Positions 17,302 to 26,859 of a DNA stretch of 64,000 nt are shown here, one piece after another. The notes under the pieces are model-generated. The model was not told the origin of the DNA, ran no database searches, and was given only the letters and a program-made list of their open reading frames with translations. The stretch's first letter is position 1; every line of letters starts with the position of its first letter. Origin of the DNA: Bacteroidales bacterium UBA1309 (GTDB taxonomy: Bacteria; Bacteroidota; Bacteroidia; Bacteroidales; Dysgonomonadaceae); assembly GCA_002307185.1 (NCBI GenBank), contig DBTT01000042.1, forward strand, positions 24,640-88,639, in the 5' to 3' direction. Made by a program: the position numbers and the translations under genes.

Positions 17302-18147
17302 ATGCAAAATTACCAAGAATATGTTTGTGGCAAACTCCGTGGCATTTATCCGGAGAATGAAATCCACTCCCTGTTCCGCATCCTCTTGGAGGAGATTAGC
17401 GGGATGCAGGCTGCTTTTTTTCTTTCCGACAAAAGTAAGCAATTAAATGAACAACAGGAAAAACGATTGGATGATATTCTGTCACGGCTGCAAAAATCGG
17501 AACCCCTCCAATATATCATTGGAGAAACAGAATTCTACGGATTGCAGTTTTCGGTGAGTCCGGATGTGCTGATTCCTCGTCCGGAGACGGAAGAACTTGT
17601 CGATTGGGTGGTTCAGGAATACCGATTCAAACCAGTACACATCTTGGACATTGGCACGGGAAGCGGTTGCATTGCTGTGGCTTTGGCCAAACTGTTGCCT
17701 TTGGCGGCAGTAGAAGCTTGGGATGTGTCTGCGGAAGCACTCGCTATGGCGGAAAAAAATGCCGGGAGAAACGGTGTGGATGTTGCTTTTCAGCAAGTGG
17801 ATGTGTTGTCAGTGAATAAAGACAGGGGTTTTCCGTTAGATATTATTGTAAGCAACCCTCCTTATGTTCTTGATTCGGAAAAGAAAGACATGCACGGGAA
17901 TGTGCTTGAACACGAACCTCATTTGGCCTTGTTTGTGGAAGACGATGATCCTTTGCTTTTTTATCGGAAGATTGCGCAATTTGGAAAACAGTCATTGAAG
18001 CCTTTCGGCACATTGTTTTATGAAATAAATGCGGCAAAAGGGCAAGAGACGGTGGAATTGTTAACCGACCTGGGATACCGTGATGTGGAGTTGAGGCGAG
18101 ATTTGTCGGGCAACGATCGGATGGTGAAGGCTGTATGGAACGGGTAA
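17302..18147 (+). CDS. prmC: Peptide chain release factor glutamine methyltransferase PrmC (HemK)
   Basis: The product is 281 residues from MQNYQEYV at 17302; an in-frame ATG at 17287 is a possible alternative, and everything further upstream is antisense to ribD. It has the helical N-terminal domain, SAM-binding DIGTGSGC (116-123) and the catalytic NPPY (185-188). It methylates the glutamine of the GGQ loop of release factors. It is divergent from ribD and followed by recX 57 bp later. Confidence 0.95.
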   Translation: MQNYQEYVCGKLRGIYPENEIHSLFRILLEEISGMQAAFFLSDKSKQLNEQQEKRLDDILSRLQKSEPLQYIIGETEFYGLQFSVSPDVLIPRPETEELVDWVVQEYRFKPVHILDIGTGSGCIAVALAKLLPLAAVEAWDVSAEALAMAEKNAGRNGVDVAFQQVDVLSVNKDRGFPLDIIVSNPPYVLDSEKKDMHGNVLEHEPHLALFVEDDDPLLFYRKIAQFGKQSLKPFGTLFYEINAAKGQETVELLTDLGYRDVELRRDLSGNDRMVKAVWNG

Positions 18148-18204
18148 ACAGCCAACATGCCAATGAGATAATTCACGAATTTACAAATCAACAGATTAGC
18201 TACA

Positions 18205-18681
18205 ATGACCGAATCACAAGCCTTACATAAATTAGCAGCTTATTGTTCAAAAGCAGAACGCTGCGAATGGGACATCCGGAAAAAACTGTCTTCCTGGGAA
18301 TTTAGCGAGGAATCCTCCTCGACGATCATCGCCCGGTTGAAACAGGAAAAATTCTTGGATGAGGTGCGTTATACCCACGCATTTGTGAGGGACAAGTCTC
18401 GTTTCGGGAAATGGGGCGTGGTGAAGATTGAATTTGAACTTCGTAAAAAGCGGATTTCGGAAACGATTATCCGTGAATCTCTTTCAGTATTAGATGAAGA
18501 AGATGCTGGTTCAATTTTGGCTGGATTGTTAGCCAAGAAAAATAACTGCGTGAAGGCTCAGGGCAATTATGAAAGAAGGGTGAAGCTAATTCGTTTTGCA
18601 ACTGGCAAAGGGTATAAGATGGACGAAATCATCCGCTGCTTGGATAAAATAGTAAAAGAAGAAGATGGGGATTTGGAATGA
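18205..18681 (+). CDS. recX: Regulatory protein RecX
   Basis: The 158-residue all-helical protein has three RecX-type repeats: YCSKAERCEWDIRKKL, LKQEKFLDEVRYTHAFVRDKSRFGKWG, and GNYERRVKLIRFATGKGY. RecX inhibits RecA filament growth. Its end overlaps the comF-family gene by 17 bp, so the two are co-transcribed. Confidence 0.9.
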   Translation: MTESQALHKLAAYCSKAERCEWDIRKKLSSWEFSEESSSTIIARLKQEKFLDEVRYTHAFVRDKSRFGKWGVVKIEFELRKKRISETIIRESLSVLDEEDAGSILAGLLAKKNNCVKAQGNYERRVKLIRFATGKGYKMDEIIRCLDKIVKEEDGDLE

Positions 18682-19351
18682 TTTTATTCAGTTGTTTTTT
18701 CCACGGCTTTGCGTTGCGTGTGAGAAGAAATTAATAGATAGCGAGCAATTCCTTTGCCTCGAATGCCTTCATTCGCTTCCCCGGACATCTTATATCAGCA
18801 GACCGATGAATCCGCTTGAAGTGTTTTTTGCAGGCCGCGTTCCTTTTGAGCGGGTGGCATCGTTTGCGTATTTCTCGAAGGAGGGAATGTTGCAAAAAAT
18901 TGTACACGAACTCAAGTATGGCGATAATCCCGAGTTAGGTGAATTTTTAGGAAAGTGGATATACAGGGAAAATAGCTCGGCCAGTTTTTTTGACTCCATC
19001 GACTGCGTTGTGCCGGTGCCTCTTCATCCAAAAAGGCTCGATAAAAGGGGATACAATCAGTCTTATCACATTGCGAAAGGCTTAGGGCAATCGTCCGGTA
19101 TTCCTGTGTTTGCCGATCATTTGGTGCGAGTCATTGATAATCCTTCCCAAACTACACTCGGGCGAACGGAGAGGTGGGCAAATGTGAAGAATATCTTTTC
19201 TGTAAATAATCCGGATCAATTTCGAGGAAAACACATTTTGCTTGTTGATGATATCTTCACAACAGGCTCCACCTTGGAATCCTGTGCCAGGCAATTGCTC
19301 GAATGCGGAGATGTCAGGCTAAGCATATTGGCGGTGGGTTCCACCATTTGA
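18665..19351 (+). CDS. ComF family phosphoribosyltransferase-like protein
   Basis: The 228-residue protein has a two-Cys-pair N-terminal zinc motif (CVACEKK near residue 16, CLECL near 31), then a type I PRTase fold with VPVPLHPKRLDKRGYNQSY and the PRPP loop LLVDDIFTTGSTL near residue 195. ComF proteins are associated with DNA uptake in competent bacteria, and the family is widespread without proven competence. It overlaps recX by 17 bp. Confidence 0.92.
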   Translation: MGIWNDFIQLFFPRLCVACEKKLIDSEQFLCLECLHSLPRTSYISRPMNPLEVFFAGRVPFERVASFAYFSKEGMLQKIVHELKYGDNPELGEFLGKWIYRENSSASFFDSIDCVVPVPLHPKRLDKRGYNQSYHIAKGLGQSSGIPVFADHLVRVIDNPSQTTLGRTERWANVKNIFSVNNPDQFRGKHILLVDDIFTTGSTLESCARQLLECGDVRLSILAVGSTI

Positions 19352-19535
19352 TATTGTGTTTTGCCAATTATTTTCCAACTGTGTATTTCGGCGTCAAGAT
19401 CATGTGCTACATCTTTGGTTGTGACACATCCATAGGCTTTTGTGTAATTTTCAACTTCAACAGCGATTCTTCGCCTATTATTGTTATTTTTGCTACTCAT
19501 GACTGAAATATATTATTAATCTATCGTTATCTGCT

Positions 19536-20945
19536 ATGGAAGAAATCTTTGGTTACATTGTGAAATTAGGTGCGTCGGTGATGATGCCTATAATTTTCAC
19601 AATTTTGGGTATCTGCATTCGAATTAAACCTGCAAAAGCGGTCAAAAGCGGTCTCCTCGTAGGGGTGGGCTTTGTGGGTCTTTCAATTATTACAAAACTT
19701 TTGACAGACTCCTTGGGGCCGGCATTAAGGGCCGTAGTTGAGATATATGGTTTGCAACTGCAAGTTTTTGACATGGGATGGCCTGCTGCTGCAGGCATAG
19801 CCTACAACACCTCTGTTGGTGCATTCATTATTCCTGTTTGCTTGGGTGTGAATTTGTTGATGTTGCTGACAAAAACCACCAAGACGGTGAATATCGACCT
19901 CTGGAACTATTGGCATTTTGCATTTGTTGGGGCTTTGACTTATTTTGCAACCGAAAGTATCTTGTGGGGATTCTTTAGTGCCATTATTTGTTACATCCTA
20001 ACCCTTGTCATTGCAGACTGGATGGCGCCCCGTTTTCAAAAGTATTACAAAGACATGGACGGGATTTCTATTCCACAGCCATTTTGTGGTGGTTTTGCAC
20101 CTATTGCTTTGGTGCTTAACAAAGCCCTTGACATGATTCCCGGCATTAACAAAATCAATATTGATGCCGAAGGAATGAAGAAAAAATTTGGTTTACTGGG
20201 CGAACCCTTATTTCTTGGGGTTATTGTAGGTTGTGGCATTGGGATATTCGCCCACTACAATGTGCAGAAAGTGTTGACTTTGGGAGTGGCGATGGGTGCC
20301 GTTATGGAATTGATTCCTCGCATTACAAGTTTGTTTATTGAAGGACTCAAGCCTATTTCGGAAGCCACAAAAGAACTGATAGCCCGCAAATTCAAGAGAA
20401 GTTCAGGCCTCTATATCGGTATGACTCCCGCCTTGGTGATTGGGCATCCCACCACGCTGGTGGTTTCTCTTTTGCTGATCCCGGTCATCCTTGTTTTGGC
20501 GGTAATTCTTCCCGGCAACCAGTTTTTACCTTTGGCATCGTTGGCCGGAATGTTTTATTTGTTTCCATTAATTCTTCCAATTACAAAAGGAAATGTGTTT
20601 AAATCCTTTATTATCGGACTCATTATTCTTGTGGCGGGACTTTATATAACCACCAACCTAGCTCCTGCGTTCACAAAGGCGGCAGTGGATGTGTATCAAA
20701 ATGCTGGCGATCAGTCGGTGAAAGATGCGGTGAAAATTCCTGCCGGATTTTCGGATGCTGCTGCGCTCGATTTCGCATCCAGTCCGTTTTCTTGGCTGCT
20801 CTATCATTTGACCGTCACCATTAAATATGTTGGCCCTGCCATACTGGTGTTGTTCACATTGCTAATGATGGTGTGGAACCGGATGAGGATTGTGAAAGAA
20901 GGAAAGCTCCATGCAGCTCAACTCGATGCGGAAGTGAGCAAGTAA
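19536..20945 (+). CDS. gatC: PTS galactitol-type transporter subunit IIC
   Basis: The 469-residue membrane protein matches the GatC/EIIC-GAT family, with about ten helices and conserved blocks MGWPAAAGIAYNTSVGAFIIP, DISLPQPF-like GISIPQPF near residue 175, and GMTPALVIGHPTTLVVSLLL near 305. In a PTS the IIC protein is the sugar channel and needs IIA and IIB partners for phosphorylation. Neither IIA, IIB, HPr nor EI is encoded nearby. It stands alone before a GH43 enzyme on the opposite strand. Partners could be elsewhere, or it could work as a PTS-independent transporter. A -7-like TATTTTTG lies at 19485-19492. Confidence 0.82.
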   Translation: MEEIFGYIVKLGASVMMPIIFTILGICIRIKPAKAVKSGLLVGVGFVGLSIITKLLTDSLGPALRAVVEIYGLQLQVFDMGWPAAAGIAYNTSVGAFIIPVCLGVNLLMLLTKTTKTVNIDLWNYWHFAFVGALTYFATESILWGFFSAIICYILTLVIADWMAPRFQKYYKDMDGISIPQPFCGGFAPIALVLNKALDMIPGINKINIDAEGMKKKFGLLGEPLFLGVIVGCGIGIFAHYNVQKVLTLGVAMGAVMELIPRITSLFIEGLKPISEATKELIARKFKRSSGLYIGMTPALVIGHPTTLVVSLLLIPVILVLAVILPGNQFLPLASLAGMFYLFPLILPITKGNVFKSFIIGLIILVAGLYITTNLAPAFTKAAVDVYQNAGDQSVKDAVKIPAGFSDAAALDFASSPFSWLLYHLTVTIKYVGPAILVLFTLLMMVWNRMRIVKEGKLHAAQLDAEVSK

Positions 20946-20952
20946 AACAAAT

Positions 20953-20986
20953 GACCTTGTGACCGAGATAACTCGGTTACAAGGTC
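20953..20986. terminator. Terminator-like hairpin between converging gatC and GH43 genes
   Basis: A 15-bp stem with one G-U pair (20953-20967 with 20972-20986) has a 4-base loop ATAA. No long T-run follows, but the position between two convergent genes supports a shared terminator. Confidence 0.6.
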
Positions 20987-21006
20987 ACAAGGTTACAATT
21001 TATTTC

Positions 21007-22917
21007 CTATAGTGTTGGCTTCACTTCTTTAATCGTTCCGTCTGCATTGAATTCCAGGGTGTCGATGCACACTTCTCGGTGGAATCCTCCTGCGCCATCC
21101 GGCATTTTGATACCATTCGGACGACTGATTCGGTGATACACGATGCGCCATTCGTCTTTGCCTGGGATTTGAAGGATAGAGTTATGTCCTGCACCATAAA
21201 TCCCTTTCGATTCATCTTTTTGGATCACGATATTATTTTTCGGGATCGTTATTGGTCCGACGGGAGAATCTGAATATCCGTATCTTACCCGGTAGTTCGG
21301 GCTGCGTGTGTCGTCTTCCGACCACAAGAAATAATATTTCCCTTGACGGTAGAACACGTAAATTCCTTCGCGGAAAGTGTTGTCCACAGCAATCGCTTTC
21401 AATGTGCTTTTATTCACAGAAACCATGTCCTTGTTGAGTTCAACGGCAGCCATGTATCCATTGCCCCAATAAAGGTAAGACTTGCCCGATTTTGGGTCGG
21501 TGAACACATCCGGGTCAATTTCCTGACCGCCCTTCACGCCTTCGGGTTTGAAGTCGATAAGAGGTTTTCCCGAATCGGTGAATGGACCTGCAGGATCATC
21601 CGCAACGGCAACCCCGATTTTCTGTGCTCCGCAGAAATAATAGTAGTATTTGTATTTTCCCTTCACCTTTTTCTCGATGATGCAAGGCGCCCAAGCATTC
21701 CGGTTGGCCCAAGTTACATCTTTTTTAAGGTCGAGAATAACACCTTCGTCTTTCCAATCCTTGAGGTTGGCGGACGAAAATGTTTTGAAGTAATAACCGC
21801 TCCAACCGTCAAATCCGTCGCTGGTGGGATAGATGTAATATTTCTTCGTTTTTTCGGAATAAAGCACTTCAGGATCCGCGTAATATCCTTCCAGAACTGG
21901 ATTGTTGTCAGTTGGCAATTCAATGCCGGCAGGCAAGCCCCATTTCTCGGTGAGGACTTTCAGCTCACGTCTCGTCACTGGGATAATTGTTCCGTGGCGG
22001 GGATGGAAGTCCATCGAAATCTGTTGGTCCACCACCTTGAACACATCCAGGTCGCAGCTTTCGCAGAATTGGTATTTCCCCTTCATGTACATGTCGTACA
22101 TCAGGATATAAGAGTCGCTGTTATTGAGTTTGAACACGCTTGAACCTTCCACCGCTTCCCGTGTTTGTTGCTTGTATCCCGGTTGTTCTATCCATTTTCC
22201 CGATGTCAGCGAGTCGGTGAGCGCAAGTCGGATGCCGTTGCCTTGGCCTTCAGTCTTATAGAAAAGGTGGAAAATGCCGTTTTTATTGATGATGTCGCCA
22301 TCTATACACGATTTTCCATTTTGGGGGATGAATAATGGTTTAGGGTTGCCTTCCAAATCGGTGAAATCCTTGTTAGCATAGGCATAATAGATAATGTCGG
22401 GACCGTTTCCATGCTGCATCGACCAATAAATCATGTATTTGCTAACCGATGGGTCGAAAATGGTTTGCGGAGCCCACACCCGTTTCAGGTTTTCCTGATC
22501 GGGATACTTGGTCTGGATGTTGATAATTGAAGACGACCAGTTAATCAAATCGGTCGATTTCAACAACACCATCGCCCGGTTGGAATCCCAACCCTTGCTC
22601 GAGGTCATGTCGGTGGCCACCATGTAAAAGGTTTTGCCATCTTCTGCCCGAAGGATATGCGGGTCGCGTACACCACCGGTGGAACTGATTTGTTTCGAGT
22701 CAATCACCGGATTATTGCCATTTAAGGCTTTATAGTTATATCCATCCCTACTGATGGCAAAACAAATGGCTTCATCTTTCACGTCATTTCCCTTGAAATA
22801 GGTGAAAAGATAGCCTGCAAAATCTTTTTCGGTAGGACCTGATTTATAGTCTTGGGAAAATGCTAGAAACGCTAGCATCGAAAAGAGGAGTGTTGCGATT
22901 TTTCTTGTTTTTCTCAT
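21007..22917 (-). CDS. Secreted glycoside hydrolase family 43 protein, two five-bladed propeller domains
   Basis: The 636-residue precursor has a signal peptide ending AFS-Q. The first half (about 30-330) is a GH43/GH32-like propeller fragment with TGGVRDPHILRAEDG and STDLINWSS. The second (about 335-630) has the GH43 catalytic pattern: YADPEVL (base Asp), GGQEIDPDVF (pKa-modulating Asp) and FREGIYVF (acid Glu). Members cleave arabinose- or xylose-containing side chains. The first domain lacks an obvious acidic triad and may be for substrate binding. It is probably periplasmic or surface-exposed. It stands alone with no SusC/SusD genes, and a -7 element (plus CAAATATA at 22960-22967) lies upstream. 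Confidence 0.85.
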   Translation of the reverse strand: MRKTRKIATLLFSMLAFLAFSQDYKSGPTEKDFAGYLFTYFKGNDVKDEAICFAISRDGYNYKALNGNNPVIDSKQISSTGGVRDPHILRAEDGKTFYMVATDMTSSKGWDSNRAMVLLKSTDLINWSSSIINIQTKYPDQENLKRVWAPQTIFDPSVSKYMIYWSMQHGNGPDIIYYAYANKDFTDLEGNPKPLFIPQNGKSCIDGDIINKNGIFHLFYKTEGQGNGIRLALTDSLTSGKWIEQPGYKQQTREAVEGSSVFKLNNSDSYILMYDMYMKGKYQFCESCDLDVFKVVDQQISMDFHPRHGTIIPVTRRELKVLTEKWGLPAGIELPTDNNPVLEGYYADPEVLYSEKTKKYYIYPTSDGFDGWSGYYFKTFSSANLKDWKDEGVILDLKKDVTWANRNAWAPCIIEKKVKGKYKYYYYFCGAQKIGVAVADDPAGPFTDSGKPLIDFKPEGVKGGQEIDPDVFTDPKSGKSYLYWGNGYMAAVELNKDMVSVNKSTLKAIAVDNTFREGIYVFYRQGKYYFLWSEDDTRSPNYRVRYGYSDSPVGPITIPKNNIVIQKDESKGIYGAGHNSILQIPGKDEWRIVYHRISRPNGIKMPDGAGGFHREVCIDTLEFNADGTIKEVKPTL

Positions 22918-23486
22918 TTATTTTATTTTTGATGAATAGCTAACAAGTCTTTCAAACCTCAAATATAGTGATTTGAAACTTATTCGATGTTAAAAAAACA
23001 AGCATAAATGGTATGTATTTCGGTCAAAATGTCCGTTAGTCGTTTGCGATGGTGATGGCTTAGAAATTGACTTATAAGAATGTCAATTACCCTATTTTCA
23101 CCAAATTTATGCTGGATAAACATTTTGCTATTTCGTAATTTGTTGGTTTTATATGAAAAATAGAGGAATTGGTGTGATCCGCACAATTTTCTTCTTATTC
23201 CTTTTGGGGCATCCCGATGAGGCAGGCTACGGAATGTTCGGGACAGGTGAGGATAGCAGGGACAAGTTTTTTCAAAAAAGGAGTTCTTTTCGGAGTGATT
23301 GTTAAAATATTTACATATTTTTACGGAGTGAATTTGCGGAATCGCATTGAAATAGGGGGAAAGGAATGGATAATCTTTTGAGCAAAGATAGATCTCTTTA
23401 AATCAAAAGATATCAGGTAGAAATTTCAAGCTCCACTTGATGAAATTCCAAGACAAGGCGTTAAATAACAATTAATTAAAATTATA
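22918..23486. other. 569-bp intergenic region with a possible decayed ORF
   Basis: A minus-strand frame (22980-23186) reads MFIQHKFGENRVIDIL after an internal ATG. A plus-strand frame near 54640 has MFIEPKLGETSVISIL, so the two may be decayed copies of the same element. The part 23190-23270 is less A+T-rich than its surroundings and has no recognised content. No RNA gene is seen. Confidence 0.3.
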
Positions 23487-24014
23487 ATGAAATTGAAAAT
23501 CGCAATTCTAACTACAACATTGTTTTTCATTACTTCCACAATTTTTGCCCAAACAGTGATGAAAGAATACAAGGCGGGCCATGTGTTTGATGTAAGTTTA
23601 CCCGATTACATGTCGAAAACTACGGGGTTGAACGATGCTGCGAGCATTCAATTTAAAAACTCGGTGAAGGATATTGCCGGCTTCATTATTTTTGATACGA
23701 AGGAAGAGTTGGAATTTGCCAATATGAAATTTTCCTCTGTTAATGAATTCTACGACCTGTTTATTAAAGACTTTTTGGAGGGGCAAAAAAGCAGGGAAAT
23801 CTCGCAACCGACCGTTCATACGCTTGGACAAAATAAATATGTGGAATGTGATGCGTCTTATTTCGATGAAGAATCAAAGTTAAGCATCTATTACTACGTA
23901 GGAATAGTTGAGACGAAGAATGCTTATTACAAATTGCTTTGTTATGGCGGAATGGATAGCAAGGAAAAGTACAAGGCTGATTTTCAGAAAATTCTTTATA
24001 GTATCAAAGATTAA
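23487..24014 (+). CDS. Small secreted protein of unknown function
   Basis: The 175-residue precursor has a clear signal peptide (MKLKIAILTTTLFF to IFA-Q). The mature part alternates strands and helices (HVFDVSLPDYMSK, IAGFIIFDTKEELE, KYVECDASYFDEESKLSIYYYVGIVE, YKLLCYGG, KADFQKILYSIKD), which resembles the DUF1795/PsbP-like fold of small exported proteins; that is an impression from pattern only. It is monocistronic. Function unknown. Confidence 0.75.
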   Translation: MKLKIAILTTTLFFITSTIFAQTVMKEYKAGHVFDVSLPDYMSKTTGLNDAASIQFKNSVKDIAGFIIFDTKEELEFANMKFSSVNEFYDLFIKDFLEGQKSREISQPTVHTLGQNKYVECDASYFDEESKLSIYYYVGIVETKNAYYKLLCYGGMDSKEKYKADFQKILYSIKD

Positions 24015-24133
24015 ATAGCTGTATTTCGCACTGGTCGGATGAGACTCAAAGCCATCCGGCCGGTGGGGTTCTTCTAATAAGATTCCACTTCTATAGAATG
24101 ACTTCGAGTCACACCGTAGAGTGGAATTGCTAT

Positions 24134-24487
24134 TTAGTGTCCCATTTTTTTAGGTTTTATATTTTGAATAGCCCAATCGTATATAGACTGTATGTATGGT
24201 ATCATTTCTTGCCCCAATTGTGTAAGCTCATATTCTACTTTTGGCGGAACTTCAGCATAGACTTTTCTGGAGACGAAGCCGTCCTCTTCAAGTATGTGAA
24301 GTGTTGATGAAAGTACTTTGAGTGATATTCCTTCAATACAAGTTGATAGTTCATTAAATCTCATTATTCCATTTTCGGACAAGGTGTTGATTAACAGTAT
24401 CGACCATTTGTCTCCAAATCTGTCCATTACAACTCTAAATGGACACCGTTCGGAGCATAACTTCTTTTTGTGAAAATCTTTCGGCAT
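24134..24487 (-). CDS. HxlR family winged-helix transcriptional regulator
   Basis: The 117-residue protein has the HxlR signature: N-terminal CSERCPFR with two cysteines (the CP cysteine is often redox-active in the family), DRFGDKWSILLINTL, RFNELSTCIEGISLKVLSSTLHILEEDGFV and YELTQLGQEM. These proteins usually bind as dimers next to their own gene and control a divergent stress or enzyme gene. Here the divergent neighbour is the GNAT gene, with 170 bp between them, so that is the likely target. Confidence 0.9.
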   Translation of the reverse strand: MPKDFHKKKLCSERCPFRVVMDRFGDKWSILLINTLSENGIMRFNELSTCIEGISLKVLSSTLHILEEDGFVSRKVYAEVPPKVEYELTQLGQEMIPYIQSIYDWAIQNIKPKKMGH

Positions 24488-24546
24488 AAGCTATTGATAT
24501 ATAGTAATACTAACCTTTGGGTTAAAATGATACTTGATGGTAACTT

Positions 24547-24578
24547 GTTGTTTTACAATTGATTTATCTATATATTTG
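24547..24578 (+). promoter_or_regulatory. Putative Bacteroidetes promoter for the GNAT gene
   Basis: GTTG (24547-24550) stands in for the -33 TTTG, followed by exactly 20 bases and TATATTTG (24571-24578) as -7 element. It lies in the hxlR/GNAT divergent region, about 80 bp before the GNAT start. Confidence 0.5.
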
Positions 24579-24657
24579 TGCTTCAAAATTACAATTTTCT
24601 TTATTAAGAAAAGCATATTGAATCAATTTTATATATACAAATTAAATGATATTTCAG

Positions 24658-25062
24658 ATGAATATTATATTTCAAGACACGAAGGATTTTTGTACAGAAG
24701 AATTACAGAGCTTATTTTTATCTGTAGGGTGGTCATCGGGGCAATATCCTGAAAAATTGGTCGTAGCGATGAAAAACTCCGGTGTTGTGTTTTCGGCATG
24801 GGATGGAGGGAAATTAGTAGGGCTTATTAATGCCATGGATGATGGTATAATGAACGCATATATTCAATACTTGTTAATAAATCCCGAACATCAAGGCCTG
24901 GGAATTGGAAAAAAGCTTGTAACGATGATAAAGGAAAACTACAGCGATTATTTACGTATAATATTGATCGCGTATAACAAGGAAATACCTTTTTATCAAA
25001 GTTGTGGCTTGGAAGTGGGACAAGATAAAAGTCCGATGTTTATCACATCTCTTTGGACTTGA
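24658..25062 (+). CDS. GNAT family N-acetyltransferase
   Basis: The product is 134 residues from MNIIFQDT; an ATG four codons earlier (24646) is equally possible and neither has a strong ribosome binding site. The acetyl-CoA motif A is seen as LLINPEHQGLGIGKKLV near residues 75-90, followed by FYQSCGLE. The family moves acetyl from acetyl-CoA to an amine; the substrate is unknown. It is divergent from hxlR and probably under its control. A clean hairpin terminator follows. Confidence 0.88.
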   Translation: MNIIFQDTKDFCTEELQSLFLSVGWSSGQYPEKLVVAMKNSGVVFSAWDGGKLVGLINAMDDGIMNAYIQYLLINPEHQGLGIGKKLVTMIKENYSDYLRIILIAYNKEIPFYQSCGLEVGQDKSPMFITSLWT

Positions 25063-25074
25063 TTACAATAAGCA

Positions 25075-25108
25075 AACAAGCCTGCCTCGCTACTGAGGCA
25101 GGCTTGTT
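25075..25108 (+). terminator. Hairpin terminator after the GNAT gene
   Basis: A perfect 14-bp stem (25075-25088 with 25095-25108) has a 6-base loop GCTACT. No long T-run follows; it sits between convergent GNAT and hcp. Confidence 0.75.
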
Positions 25109-25169
25109 CCGAGTACGGATTCAAGTCCATAGCAGAGTGTCATATTGTATTTTGGTGTCAGGCCTCAGG

Positions 25170-26813
25170 TCAGTTTATCCAATTCTCCATATCCTCTTCT
25201 ACAGTTGAGATGCCACCGATGCCAAAGTTCTCCACCAGCACGTTGATGACATTGGGAGATAGAAAAGCGGGTAGAGTAGGGCCGAGGTGAATGTTTTTCA
25301 CACCAAGGTGAAGCAGGGCGAGCAACACGATCACTGCCTTTTGTTCGTACCAAGCGATGTTATAAACGATTGGCAGGTCGTTGACGTTATCCAGTCCGAA
25401 AGCATCTTTGAGTGCCAAGGCGATTTTCACCAACGAGAAGCTGTCGTTGCATTGCCCGGCATCCAGCACGCGGGGAATTCCGCCGATGTCGCCCAAGGGC
25501 AATTTGTTGTAGCGGTATTTCGCACATCCTGCGGTTAGAATCACGTTGTCTTTGGGCAAGGCAGTAGCAAAGTCGGTGTAGTACGAGCGGGATTTCATCC
25601 GGCCATCGCAACCAGCCATGACGACAAACTTGCGGATAGCACCAGATTTCACTGCTTCAATCACCTTGTCGGCCAAGGCAATCACTTGGTTGTGGGCAAA
25701 TCCACCGATTATTTCTCCCGTTTCAATCTCTTTGGGAGCAGCGCAACGTTTGGCATGCTCGATAAGCTCCGAGAAATCTTTCGGTTGGCCTTCTTTGCGG
25801 GCAGGAATGTGTTTTGCGCCGGTAAGCCCGGAAGAACCAGTTGTGTAGATGCGGTCGGTGTATGTGGCACTTTTAGCCGGAGGAACAATGCAATTCGTGG
25901 TGAAAAGAATCACGCCGTTGAAGCTTTCAAACTCCTCTTTTTGTTGCCACCAGGCATTTCCGTAGTTTCCTACAAAGTGGTTGTATTTCTTGAATTTGGG
26001 GTAATAATGTGCTGGAAGCATTTCGCTGTGGGTATAGACATCCACTCCCGTGCCTTCCGTTTGATCCAGCAATTCTTCCAAATCTTTCAAATCGTGTCCG
26101 CTAACCAGAATTCCGGGACGAGTGCCTACGCCGATATTCACTTTCGTGATTTCGGGGTTTCCATACGAAGAGGTGTTTGCTTGGTCGAGCAAGGCCATCG
26201 CTTTCACTCCGCCTTCGCCCACTTTCAACACCAAGGCTACAAGTTCGCCCACTGTGATGTCGGTGCGGGAAACTTCTGCAAGCGTGTCTTCCAGCAAGTG
26301 ATACAGTTTGGGATCTTCGTATCCCAAGTTGTTGGCATGTTCGATGTAGGCTGCCATCCCTTTCACACCGTAAATGGCCAATTGCTTCAACGAACGGATG
26401 TCTTCGTCTTGCTCTGTCAAGATTCCCAAGGACGGGGCAATGGTTTCAAAATCTTTGTAACTAGCGTCGAATAAGACTTCATCCAATTCGGGTAAAGCGA
26501 TTCCTCGGGCTTGTGCCGTTTTGAGCAAATTGTCTTTCACGGAAAATGCTTTTTCAATTTTTGCCTTGATGGCATCATCGTCAAAGTTGGCATTGGTGAT
26601 GGTGGCAAACAGTGCGTCCACCATTTGACGGCTTGCGGCAAGGCTAGCTTCTCCTTCGTTGCGCAACGAGCGGTTGATGATGGCTTCTCCGCGGGTGGCG
26701 TGCATCAGCAAGTCCATTAGTGCGGCTGTCATTGGTTCTTTCCCGCATACTCCTTTAATCGTGCAGCCTTCTCCTTTGGCTGCTTCTTGGCATTGATAGC
26801 AAAACATGGTCAT
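25170..26813 (-). CDS. hcp: Hybrid cluster protein (hydroxylamine reductase)
   Basis: The 547-residue protein has the N-terminal cluster motif C5-X2-C8-X8-C17-X5-C23, the spacing of class I HCPs of anaerobes. Hybrid-cluster ligands are visible as FTTNCIVPP, VMAGCDGRMKSRSYYTDF, LTAGCAKYRYN and LDAGQCNDS. HCP reduces hydroxylamine in vitro and is thought to act in vivo as a nitric oxide reductase. It is the second gene of a two-gene operon 46 bp after its ferredoxin-like partner and is expected to be controlled by the divergent HcpR-like regulator. Confidence 0.95.
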   Translation of the reverse strand: MTMFCYQCQEAAKGEGCTIKGVCGKEPMTAALMDLLMHATRGEAIINRSLRNEGEASLAASRQMVDALFATITNANFDDDAIKAKIEKAFSVKDNLLKTAQARGIALPELDEVLFDASYKDFETIAPSLGILTEQDEDIRSLKQLAIYGVKGMAAYIEHANNLGYEDPKLYHLLEDTLAEVSRTDITVGELVALVLKVGEGGVKAMALLDQANTSSYGNPEITKVNIGVGTRPGILVSGHDLKDLEELLDQTEGTGVDVYTHSEMLPAHYYPKFKKYNHFVGNYGNAWWQQKEEFESFNGVILFTTNCIVPPAKSATYTDRIYTTGSSGLTGAKHIPARKEGQPKDFSELIEHAKRCAAPKEIETGEIIGGFAHNQVIALADKVIEAVKSGAIRKFVVMAGCDGRMKSRSYYTDFATALPKDNVILTAGCAKYRYNKLPLGDIGGIPRVLDAGQCNDSFSLVKIALALKDAFGLDNVNDLPIVYNIAWYEQKAVIVLLALLHLGVKNIHLGPTLPAFLSPNVINVLVENFGIGGISTVEEDMENWIN

Positions 26814-26859
26814 GGTTGTTTATTTATTTATTTGTGAAATTGTAAAATTGCTGATCCGC

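Noticed and set aside
21343..22143. 266-codon plus-strand ORF opposite the GH43 gene
   Set aside because: It lies wholly antisense to a well-supported secreted enzyme and has no family features.
25686..26474. 262-codon plus-strand ORF opposite hcp
   Set aside because: Antisense shadow of hcp.
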